Made by a program: the position numbers and the translations under genes. 29,852 bases of DNA. It comes from Elysia marginata. Lineage: Eukaryota > Mollusca > Gastropoda > Plakobranchidae. The notes beneath the pieces were generated by a model. That model worked only from the letters and a program-made list of their open reading frames with translations, did not search any database and was not told where the DNA came from. The stretch is from NCBI GenBank assembly GCA_019649035.1, contig BMAT01013372.1, positions 8,556 through 38,407 of the forward strand. The letters run 5' to 3'. The first letter of the stretch is position 1, and every line of letters begins with the position of its first letter. Of the stretch, positions 1-9,068 are shown piece by piece.

Positions 1-72
1 TAGTTCCAAGGTCTCAGTGGTGTAGTCCTTGTACCGCCGGGCACCATTATTGCGTTTGTAGGTTCGTGGCAT
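1..72 (-). CDS. N-terminus of a Tigger/jerky-like (CENP-B type HTH) protein, partial
   Basis: Reading the minus strand, an ATG at 72 opens 24 codons that stay open to the window edge, starting MPRTYKRNNGARRYKDYT. This pattern (MPR.Y.R..G.R.Y.DYT.E.LE) is the usual start of pogo/Tigger and jerky-like proteins, just before a psq/CENP-B helix-turn-helix DNA-binding domain. A good splice acceptor (a pyrimidine run ending in CCGCAG, with the AG just before position 88) lies 16 bases upstream of the ATG. So this is the second or later exon, with a short 5' UTR at 88-73. It could be an active or dead transposase or a domesticated gene; only the first 24 residues are visible, so the family call rests on a short motif. 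Confidence 0.5.
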   Translation of the reverse strand, partial: MPRTYKRNNGARRYKDYTTETLEL

Positions 73-88
73 GATTCTTTTACAGTGA

Positions 89-880
89 CTGCGGAAGAAG
101 GAAAAAAAATAATTATAGATCAGTAGGCTTAAAAATTACACAATAGGTCTAGATCTATGTGTAAAATAAAAAAAAAGATAATTTTAAAATCCCAGATATA
201 AGTCATTAAAAATATAGATTATAGAATAAAATGAATCTCCAATAAACAAAATCCATTTTAAGACCCATTAATTGCTTTGAAGCTATTATGGGGTGACTTT
301 GCCCACCCAAATTAATGCACCTACTGCCTGGGGTGACTTTGCCCTCAGCCATTCAAAGCCACAGAGTGAAAATAGCCTATCACGGGTTAAACTATTTAAA
401 GTTCAGCATATTTATGACAGATTAAATGGGTATCACATTAATTGTGCATCCAAAATATATTAGACCCATAAACATTTTTGTACTCACCTTATTCAGGTTG
501 AAATTTCGTTCAAGTTTGCATAACAAAGGCAAGGAGTGAAACAACAGCATTCAAAACAAGCAAACTGAAAAAGAAGAGCTCAATAGCTTATCAGTAGTAG
601 CAGTAAAAAAATTGGAGTGCAGTGCATCATGATCTTCGTCCAAGAGCACATTCACTTTCTTTATCATAATTTGGCAAAGTCACCCCTGGAGGCAAAGCGG
701 TACATACTGCATTTACGGTACATGCTTTTGACGTTCTTTTTCGCAATTTACAATGTTTCTGTATTTAAGAGAATATACGAGGAGTGGCTGAAAAGTTCCG
801 CCTCTTTGACCACTGCTTCCAAATCAATTATCAAATTGACAAAATTTTATATGAAAAATTGAAATACAAGCTGAGGGTGT
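89..880. other. Non-coding region upstream of the Tigger-like exon
   Basis: No convincing exon is visible. It probably contains intron or 5' flank of the minus-strand gene at 1-88. The only structure I see is a 15-base word present in two direct copies and one inverted copy, listed separately. An 81-codon open frame at 617-862 shows no recognisable family signature. Confidence 0.4.
290..686. repeat. Three copies of GGGGTGACTTTGCC (two direct, one inverted)
   Basis: GGGGTGACTTTGCCC occurs at 290-304 and again at 330-344. Its reverse complement GGCAAAGTCACCCC is at 673-686. A specific 14-15-base word in two orientations within 400 bases suggests transposon ends or subterminal transposase-binding sites. 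No target-site duplication was found, so the element limits are unknown. Confidence 0.45.
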
Positions 881-1560
881 CTGCTACATGAAACCACCTT
901 CATTTTTCAAGTGCCGTTAATCGCCGTCTCTGTCAACACATGTGCCCCAACGATGAACAGGTTGTTAAACCTGATTCTGAGCAACTGCCTTATGATAGGT
1001 CGACCACAGAGAGGTTGCTATTGCAGATTTGTTTCGGTTGGGTCGCCACCGTTCCATCTTTTGGTCCACTCTGTGCCCACGTGTATTAATACAAGCATCA
1101 ACGTAGACACTCTTAATGCGTCATGGATTACCAAACCGGAAAACCCTTCTGCATAAACCGCACATTGTTTCAAAACAAGTTCTTCCTTCTGCGCCCTTTT
1201 GTTGCCGACATTCCAGCATGATTGTGTGACGTTTTGGACAATTTATCCCGAATGTGTCGCAATTAAGCTTACTGCATGTAGCTTTTCGAGCAGTATGTAA
1301 ACTGGGAAACATGTCCCCAAATTTGAGGAAGTCGTGTCAATTATTGTGAAAGAAAATATTGCACAAGAGGCAGGACTTTTAAGTCATGTCTCGTAATACT
1401 CTAAAAGAATCTAATAACAGACAGTCTGATTGAAATGCTGTATATTAGACGAAATGCTGTATGTATACTAGACGATGAGACAGTACATAAGCGATCTCCA
1501 CTTGTTGCAAAAACATCTGCTTAAGAATGATGACCTCCGACGGGCATTGCAAGATTAACG
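881..1560. other. Relatively GC-rich unidentified segment, possibly a decayed coding remnant
   Basis: Base composition here is visibly less AT-rich than the flanks. Medium open frames overlap in several frames: plus 911-1156 and minus 1121-1312, the latter cysteine-rich. Reading across stops gives protein-like composition, but no family signature I can name. A broken transposon gene is plausible; nothing in the sequence proves it. Confidence 0.25.
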
Positions 1561-4022
1561 CACTTAAGTTAATGCCTTTCGACGTGTACACGCAGAAACA
1601 AAGTTTTATATGAACAACAATAAAAAAAAAGATTAAAAAAAAAAACTCGCGGGTGCAATCAGAGATAAATTTGACCTATTTTTTTAAATAAAATTTTCTT
1701 TTCTTTACTTTTCTTGCTTTAAACATTTTTAAACCACAAAAGTCATCTTCACCTGGTTCATTACTTAGTTAAGGGGGCCATTTACTGGTATTGATAGCAT
1801 CGTCACTCAATTATCCGATTGATATGACTCTTCATACAAATATCAGGTTAAATTTGACTCTTATCAGTTCTATATCTTGTGTTTTGGATGTATAATAACC
1901 TACATCGTACTAAAAAACTTATTGCCGATCATATCCTTTCTTTTTATGCCTCCTTTATTAACTCAGCATTCACTCTACATGTATTTCCAAAACCACTTAC
2001 AACATGTTATAAAGACGATCAACCTGTTGCTTGTGTATCTAAAACTGTAATAGGATCCACAGGTACACTGGTGCCTATTTGTTTAAAAGTTCCTTTAAAT
2101 GCATCTTGCAATTGCAGCTTGATATTAAAATGTACAGCCCTTTTTCATAATTCATTTTTTTTTCCAAGCAAAAGATAAAAAAAACAGAAAAAAAGCTGCC
2201 TTTTCCTTCAACTTTTTTGTTGTTTCTCTTCGGGTTTATTTGAAACTTTGCTAAGTCAGTCACACCAGTTTGGAAAAAAAATTGAACCAAGGAAGTATCT
2301 GTTTTGCAGCACACCTATTTTGACTCATAGATGGAGCCTCAAAAATAGGGCTTTAACAATGATTATAGCTATATTACACATCATCTTGGTCCCATGACAA
2401 GAAATCAAACACTCTAGGCAACTGCTGTGCTGTTGGCCTCTTTAAAGTTAGCTATTGTTAAAACTTAAATTATAAAATATAGAACGAAAAAATAAACGGG
2501 CTTAAATCCCGCACAGATGATTTCGAAAATCAAAATGTAGCTAAGACACAATAATTTCAGGCCATAAGCAAAACAAAACAAAAACAATTACAAAGAATTA
2601 AGAAAGGTATTGCAAAAAAGCAGAAGACGTGAAACGGACTATACCATCATTTAGTATTAGCAGCAGTAATGCTTTTAGTTTTGTTTCCTTTGCGCTTTTT
2701 ACTTGCTAACAGACATAGTTGAGTGTTGTTTTGTTGTTTAAGCTTATATTATAAGTAAACAAGGCTTCAAATTAGGAAAGTAAAGAGAAAAAACAGTGGT
2801 TTTTAATAAAAAAATTTTAATTTTATTATATGATATGAAGGCTAAAAAAAGCTCATCATATCATTTTCTAAAAGAAGCTAAATTTTCTTTTTATCGAACA
2901 TAAATATTTGTATCACAAAATGTATATCAATAAATAAAAACAATGTTTTGGCAAATGTAAAGTTTGATATTTGATAAATTAGTAAAATGTCCACGATTTC
3001 GCGGCTTAAAGTAAAGAATGTAAGAATGGATCATTACCAATTAAAAAGTTCTCTTTTTTTTTTTTCACCTTACGTTGTAGGCATTATCTATTTATCTAAT
3101 GTATTTGTCCACTTCCATACCCTTTCTCTCTTCCTCTCTCTTTCATTGTGTTTTTAAGTTCTGTTTGTAATTGTAGTATGTCTACTCCTCTCTCACCTTC
3201 TATTGTGGTCCTATCAGTTTCTACAGTAAGATCCAAGATTGGCTTTACCTAAATTCAGTTTGGCAGAGAGAGTGAAATCCAAGACCCAGTATCATGCCTT
3301 CTTTCTTGATACAGGGTAATGCCAAGTATGCATGCAGGCTATAATTGCGCACCACACACTGCATGCTGACATCTGCAGCCCGAGTCTCCCTTTTTTAGAC
3401 CAAGTGCGGACAAATTAATAATAACAGTTCCAATAACTTCATTCTTCCACTTGTCTTTCATTGATTACCATATATAGCAAAAAAAAAAACCTCAAAAACG
3501 GAAAAAAAAACCCATTCTCCATGATTTAGCCTCAAACCGACCAGATTTTGGTGCATGTCCCTAAAATGGTGCATTAACAAAAAAAAAAAATGGGGGGGGG
3601 GGTGTAGATCTGGGGGTAGATCTAGCCATTTTCTGAACCCGCAGCATTGGCATAAAAAATTCTCTATTTCAACTATACAAACAATGAAATAATGATAGGA
3701 TTCTTAAAAATAACAATAAAATCATGAATAGAAATGCATGCATTTATCAAATTTGTAGTCAAACTATAAAGTTTGCCTTTTTTATGTAAACTGTCTTTCC
3801 TAATGAGACAAAGATGTAAAGGGAGAACAAAAACTCAACCAAGTATTTCAGTAACAGTTATAAAACATCAGATCTCATCAAAAAATTTGGAACAACAACT
3901 TCCTCACATATCATTCTCAATAGCTTTAGGTAAGTACATATATATGAATTCAAGGCGTATTTAGACTATAGTTTGTAATTGGAACTATATTTTAACAGAA
4001 AATAAACAAAACTAACATATTA
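1561..4022. other. AT-rich intergenic sequence
   Basis: Long A and T runs, a G run near 3592-3602 and no exon-like structure. The 63-99-codon open frames here are low-complexity or lysine/asparagine-rich and are not supported. A short coding-like similarity to 7532-7870 on the minus strand, around 2374-2438, is described in the findings. Confidence 0.45.
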
Positions 4023-4192
4023 CAGTGGAATCCTGTTAAGATAAAGATAAAATTTCTGGTAACACTTAATATAGAGCATAATTTTACAAGCCCTTTTTTC
4101 ATATTTTTCTTTATTATGTTAATTCTTAGTATAAACTTTGAATAAGATGAACTTTTTTTCAGAGAAGTTTATTTTAGCACAGGGTTCCACTG
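4023..4192. mobile_element. Small TA-flanked MITE (pogo/mariner-like ends)
   Basis: The left end reads TA|CAGTGGAATCCTGT and the right end, reverse-complemented, TA|CAGTGGAACCCTGT. The terminal inverted repeats thus match over 14 bases with one mismatch. TA flanks both sides (4021-4022 and 4193-4194), as expected for a TA target-site duplication. The 170-bp body is AT-rich with no coding capacity, typical of a non-autonomous element mobilised by a Tc1/mariner/pogo-class transposase from elsewhere. Confidence 0.7.
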
Positions 4193-4194
4193 TA

Positions 4195-5252
4195 CTCTAT
4201 TTCTGATTATGAAACATAGATAAGAACGAATGGAATGTTTGCATAACTTTTTCTCTATTGTACAATGCTACAAAAAATTATGTAAAAACATAAACATTTG
4301 ATATGCTGTATTATAGTTTTAAAATGATACACATCATAAGTTTCTCTGTTTTCATTAATACTTAACTTTAATTTATTACAAACAAGACACAAATGACTTT
4401 TATAAATAGCCTACAAACACAATTAACTCTGCTAAAGGTGATAACAGATGACATTAACCTAGGTGAAAAATCGAGTTGTGTGCAAGACCTTACGAATAAT
4501 TGCCTCCATAAATAAAATCCAGTGACAATATTTTTTTTATCGCTGAGCCTGTGTTTGCTTGTAGGCGTACTATAAACTTGATTGCAAAATCTTTCTGTAA
4601 TTTTAACTTCATCATTCAGTTTAATTTTTTTTAATGAAATGTGAGTTGATAACTTTTTGCTTGCCATTTAAAACTGTTTGAAAATACTAGGCTGAGAAAT
4701 GGTATTGCCTCAGAAATTTACTACTGGGTAGACAATAATTTTCAATAGGCCTGCTTTATAAAAAAAACATTAAAGGGATACTTTTCCACTTGTTTCTGAT
4801 CAATCGCATAACAAAAGTATTTCTAACTGCAGCAGTAGCCTAAATGAAACACCTCAGCTGTAGGCCTGTTTATCAAAGACTGCTTTGTTTAATGTGATTC
4901 ATCAATAGATCAAGCCTATTGGCTGGTATGAGAGGGGAGCAAGTGAAGGGTGGGGTCAAGCTATGATTTGTTTAATGAGGCAATAAAGTGCCTACCAAGC
5001 ATCTTTTAACAACAGCGCACAAACCTTATGTTTACACACCTTTTCCAAATTAGGCCCACACCTACATTTGCTTGCTGGCATTAACAACTAGCATTAGATC
5101 TATCCCTCTCTGACTAGTGGCTAGCTATCTCTGTTTTAAATACGAGAGAGGTGAGGGAGGAGGAGGATTGGAAAGGCCCATTTTTATCTAGGCCCAAACC
5201 AGTTGTAAAGCGCAGTCTGCTAACGACAAAGTGCCTAGGAACAGCTGATATA
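4195..5252. other. Intergenic sequence, no gene seen
   Basis: No exon, RNA gene or clear repeat boundary recognised. A 99-codon minus-strand frame at 4368-4667 has no family signature and no splice or promoter support. Confidence 0.4.
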
Positions 5253-5262
5253 GTTCAAAATG
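5253..5262. repeat. SINE target-site duplication, left copy (GTTCAAAATG)
   Basis: Perfect 10-base match to 5571-5580, directly bordering the SINE. Confidence 0.85.
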
Positions 5263-5570
5263 TCAGTTGGTTGGTTGGTTGTTTGAATTTTAACGTCTCT
5301 TTTCAACTACAAGATTATTTTAGAGACGGCACTTGGGGCAATTGAAAGCGTGCTGCCACACTGTGATATATGGAGCCCTGCATACACCACACCCAGTCAC
5401 ATTATCCTGACACCGGGCCGATCAGACTTAGGACTAAATCCATAATGCCAGACACCAGGCGGATCAGCTACTAATACCAATTTTAAAGTCCTTGGTTTGA
5501 CTCTGTCGGGGATCGAACCCGTACCTCCCGATCTCTGAGAGACTGTCTTTACCGCTAAGCCACAGAGCCC
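5263..5570 (-). mobile_element. tRNA-derived SINE, full length (308 bp)
   Basis: On the minus strand the element starts at 5570 with a tRNA-like head (5570-5499, 72 nt). This has an A box TGGCTTAGCGG, a B box GGTTCGATCCC, a T arm with a 4-bp stem, and a plausible acceptor stem (GGGCTCTG with CAGAGTC). A body of about 200 bp follows, containing two copies of a word like CTGATCCGCCTGGTGTC. It then ends in a GAGACGTTAAAA stretch and a short CCAA/AACC simple-repeat tail, where LINE-derived SINE tails sit. The perfect 10-bp flanking duplication shows LINE-style retroposition and a fairly recent insertion. Molluscan V-SINE-type families have similar tails, but I cannot assign the family without a search. 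Confidence 0.88.
5509..5562 (-). promoter_or_regulatory. Internal RNA polymerase III promoter (A and B boxes) of the SINE
   Basis: A box TGGCTTAGCGG at 5562-5552 and B box GGTTCGATCCC at 5519-5509 on the minus strand. The spacing is normal for tRNA-type promoters. Both match the consensus closely, so the copy may still be transcribable. Confidence 0.8.
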
Positions 5571-5580
5571 GTTCAAAATG
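5571..5580. repeat. SINE target-site duplication, right copy (GTTCAAAATG)
   Basis: Identical to 5253-5262, at the 5' side of the minus-strand SINE. Confidence 0.85.
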
Positions 5581-7531
5581 ATTTTTTAGTTAAAGGATAG
5601 TTGGCAAAGAAAAAGAGACTATTTGGAATGCTAAAACACATTTGAGTTATCCGTAAATTCAATTTATCAGAGTTTGGGTTAAATGGACTCCATTGTATAT
5701 GACTACCCTTGTTACTGTTCAAGGCCCCTACACCCGGCTGTGATAAGTTTAGTGGAAAACCTCCTATATTTTTAGATATTACAGGAAAAATGCCTTCGTT
5801 CTGTTCTTAAAATAGATTCTACAGGGATGCGACTCAAATTTTCTGAAAATAACTAAAAATCCTGACACTATATTCTAGCCTACACAAAAACATATAAAAT
5901 GTGTCATTTGAGGGCACTAAATTGTCATTGTTCATGAGATCAATCTTTTTCAAGTTGAAGTTTCATTAAGTTCCTCAGGCTTTATAAAAAACTGAAAAAA
6001 AAGCGGAAAACAACTAAAAAATGGCATCCCTGATTCTATCGCCATCCTGAGATATTTTTGGATCTCCACAACTCAAACGCATGGGAGAGGGTGGTTTGTT
6101 GACAGGAATATGAACTCTAGAAAAAAAAATAGCAGTCAAAGAATGCCAATCTAATATGGTTAGGTGATGTCAACTTAAGTGGAGTTGCCTGTAGTTTGAT
6201 ATTTGTTTTTATATGCTAATAGAGTAAAATGGTGTACCGGTATACTCTGCTAAGTTAAATTTGCTTTTTTTTTGTCCCATGGACTTGAACATACTTGATT
6301 TTTCATCAAAGTCAATGTTATTGGTTATGTCTCAAGATGGATTTTAGCAGAGTTGACTGTATTTCCATGGATAGAAAGAGTACTTTTTGCACTCCTGCTG
6401 AACATTTATGTAGAATGAAATGTCTGAACAATATGCCACTTACACCATGGGATGAAGAGCTGAACTAAACCATTCAACAGTAATGATGTGATGAACAGAT
6501 TGTAGCAACAACCTATCCATTTTTTAATATTATAAATACTATTATAAAAAATAAATTTAGGTTAAGACCAGGAGCTTTGGAATACACCAACACAAGTGTT
6601 TTGCATAACTTTGTAACACTACTTTTTTCACTCAAGTATAGTTTGAAAAAAAATGCTGTGAACAAAAATATCTTCTGTTTTGATAAGGATCCTCTTGATA
6701 CTATTATTTTGGCAAAAAGTTATTCCTCTATGAGGCTTTTAGAGCAAAACAGCAGTTTTGGCCTGAGATCATACAAGTGACTTTCTCTTTTCATGAAAAA
6801 CAATTACTTCAATTTAATAGGCTTAAGTTAAAACTTCTATTCACAAGGCCTTGTTTTTTTTTCAGCATGCTTAACTAAGATATTAATACACAATTGACAA
6901 TATAAACGTTGCATACATATAATTACAATACATCAATAGTAATTTTAAAGCATCTAGATTAAAGCAGCGTTTTCATTACTGCATACAAAACTAGAAAAAA
7001 GTAGAATGTTAATAACATAGAATTTTGGCAATTGTGAAGAAACTTTCATATGTCAAAAATTTAGCATTTGGCTTGTAAATATTTTTTTCAATAGCAACAA
7101 TTCTTTTGGCAACAGAAACTATATTTTCATATCTTAACATTTACCTTGAAAATTTTTTGTTTAAATAGTACAAATATTTTGGCAACTTCATTTAATTTCC
7201 ATACATTGGAAATTTATACTTTTTCAAGTATAAAGAATCTCTAGAAAACTGCTACAAAAATTTCATAGTACGGTACATCAATAATTTAAGATTTGACTAT
7301 AAATAAAGTGGGACCTTGCTAATTAGGAAATATCCAGAGATGATGATTTTTTTCCTAATTTGCAGAGCTGCCTAAAATTTCTATTTTAACTTCAGTCATG
7401 TAATAAATGACGATAATAAGTATATACTATGTGGAGTGGGAACTGATGACATATCTTGGACATATATAATTAGGAGTTCATAAGAAAAATTTCATTGCAC
7501 TGAAATAGCCCTTATTTCGCTTTTCTTTTGG
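5581..7531. other. Intergenic sequence with eroded TA-type transposon ends
   Basis: No gene is supported. Between about 6240 and 6362 two facing copies of ACTCTGCTAA lie about 105 bp apart; the right one ends GACTG|TA. This suggests a degenerate MITE. Near 5685-5697 a sequence reading CAATGGAGTCCAT on the minus strand resembles one ending near 22734 (CAGTGGAGTCCAT). A 67-codon frame at 6577-6780 has no recognisable features. Confidence 0.35.
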
Positions 7532-7870
7532 TCATGAAGCGGAATGACAAAAATTGTCTTGCACGACATAGCCATGCAAACATCTACCATTTACTTCAGT
7601 ATGATATAAATGGTCAGCAATAAACTGGACCAGTCTAGGTAATTGTTGTGCCTGGCTGGCCATGTATGATTTGAGCTCAACTCTTGAGTAAGCAACAAGC
7701 CTGTCAATAGGACTGCAAAAGGCACCAGCAGCTGTCATTAGCTTGTTTGCCAAGTGTGCTGTGAACATAGTTCTTTGTTTCACAGAAGAAACATTCCAGA
7801 CACAGAAAACAACCACCATAACAGCAGGAGTTGGCTTGTGAAAGACTACCATCAAATAAAAGAGATGCAT
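7532..7870 (-). CDS. Hypothetical open frame of 112 codons, doubtful
   Basis: The frame has a balanced, protein-like composition from about residue 35 on, unlike most AT-rich frames here, and ends at a TGA at 7532. I do not recognise the family. No upstream exon with matching splice sites was found, and the first 30 residues are hydrophobic and could be chance. The segment around AQQLPR (near 7651) resembles a frame ending at 2374. It may be a decayed transposon or gene fragment rather than a gene. Confidence 0.2.
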   Translation of the reverse strand: MHLFYLMVVFHKPTPAVMVVVFCVWNVSSVKQRTMFTAHLANKLMTAAGAFCSPIDRLVAYSRVELKSYMASQAQQLPRLVQFIADHLYHTEVNGRCLHGYVVQDNFCHSAS

Positions 7871-8228
7871 TCAATGGATTTCTTACAATCTCCTTCATAA
7901 AATATTTTAAAAAATTTTTTTCCAAATATATATGTAAATTTTATAAAAGCATCCTCATTGGTTGACTCCTTCTTCCTGATTAAGAGAGTAATTTATATAG
8001 AAAAAATTCCATTTCTTTGATTTCCACGTTTCCTGTTTTTCCAGGTTATTAGAGCTACTGGTTCTGAGATCCCATTCTCTTTTTCAATAACAAAAAGCTT
8101 CTGAGAACCATTATTCATCTTACGTGTATCAATAATTCAGCATTTGACTTCTGAAAATATTTTTCAAAGAGCAAAAGTATTGCATCTTGCTGTAAAAGTG
8201 AACACCCTCTTATAACATGAACTTTGTA

Positions 8229-8292
8229 CAGTGAAAACCTCCAAAATGAAAGTCTCATTATCTAAAATTCTTTTAATTTGAAGTTTTATAGG
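8229..8292 (+). repeat. Short TA/CAGT repeat, same family as 21874-21935
   Basis: Starts TA|CAGTGAAAACCTCCAAAATG and ends AATTTGAAGTTTTATAGG. It aligns over its whole length (roughly 80% by eye) with the reverse complement of 21874-21935. Each copy is partly self-complementary, with inverted AAACCTC.AAA arms. It is probably a terminal fragment or very small member of a TA-targeting DNA transposon family. Confidence 0.5.
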
Positions 8293-8981
8293 TGTGAGGT
8301 TGGGTTTTTTTTTGTCACTTTGGCTTTGTTAGATGTGAACTTATAATTCAAAATTAATAAAATTAACTTCTCAGTTTATATGTTTGGCTTATGTAGAAGT
8401 TTTTCCCTCTGTTCCTTAGCATTTTCTTTTATGACAAGCACTCAGCAAAGCTGCTATCCAAGAAACTACACAGATTGTATTGGGCATATGGAGTTATTGT
8501 GCTTGAAGGTAGAAAATTGTCCGAGGAAAATAAACCTGATTCCTTGTGTTTAATTCGAAGTTTTCATCTACTAACTTCAGATTTGAATTAAAAGGTTTCT
8601 TCTACTGGGCATAAATCCATAGAAAGCAAATTCATATACATACATTTACAGTCTCAAAGGCAAGGCAAGCAATAAAGAACCATAGATCCAATTTTGCCAA
8701 TACTCTAAGACAAATCACATGTAATAAGTTTGATAAATATATTTCTGAACATAATGAAAAAAAAAGTCTAGTCAAACCTGATTTGATCCTCATAACAATT
8801 GATCTTTTTTTCACCAAATATATTACAGAGTTTATGTAAAGTTTCATAAGTTGCAAATCAGGCAACTCTCCTTTCTCATAATTACTTCAGTTCATAGCAT
8901 CTTTGCAGAACCAAGCCAAGTTTGCTGTCTTTTTGTACATGTAGTAAAGAAAAAAGTCTATGTTTGTTACATTTAACATCA
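8293..8981. other. Probable 3' UTR and downstream flank of CCDC89
   Basis: Downstream of the CCDC89 stop on the minus strand I find no AATAAA close by. The nearest variant signal I noticed is ATTAAA at 8554-8549, about 430 nt past the stop. The mRNA end therefore cannot be fixed from the sequence. The 77-codon minus-strand frame at 8632-8865 is not supported. Confidence 0.3.
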
Positions 8982-9068
8982 TCAAGAATAAAGTGCTCTT
9001 AATCTGTCATTAAGTTCTTTCTCCCTTTTTAGAAGATCACTTGAATGTTTCTTAAATGCCTCGAATTC
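8982..9068 (-). CDS. CCDC89: CCDC89 coding exon 8 (last) with stop
   Basis: From CTTTCAG|GAATTC to the TGA at 8984-8982, 28 codons plus stop. It encodes the C-terminal signature EAFKKHSSDLLKREKELNDR, the most diagnostic block for the CCDC89 assignment. Confidence 0.88.
   Translation of the reverse strand, partial: EFEAFKKHSSDLLKREKELNDRLRALYS

Noticed and set aside
5499..5570. A tRNA gene
   Set aside because: The cloverleaf-like head is fused to a SINE body and tail within one target-site duplication, so it is a SINE head and not a functional tRNA gene.
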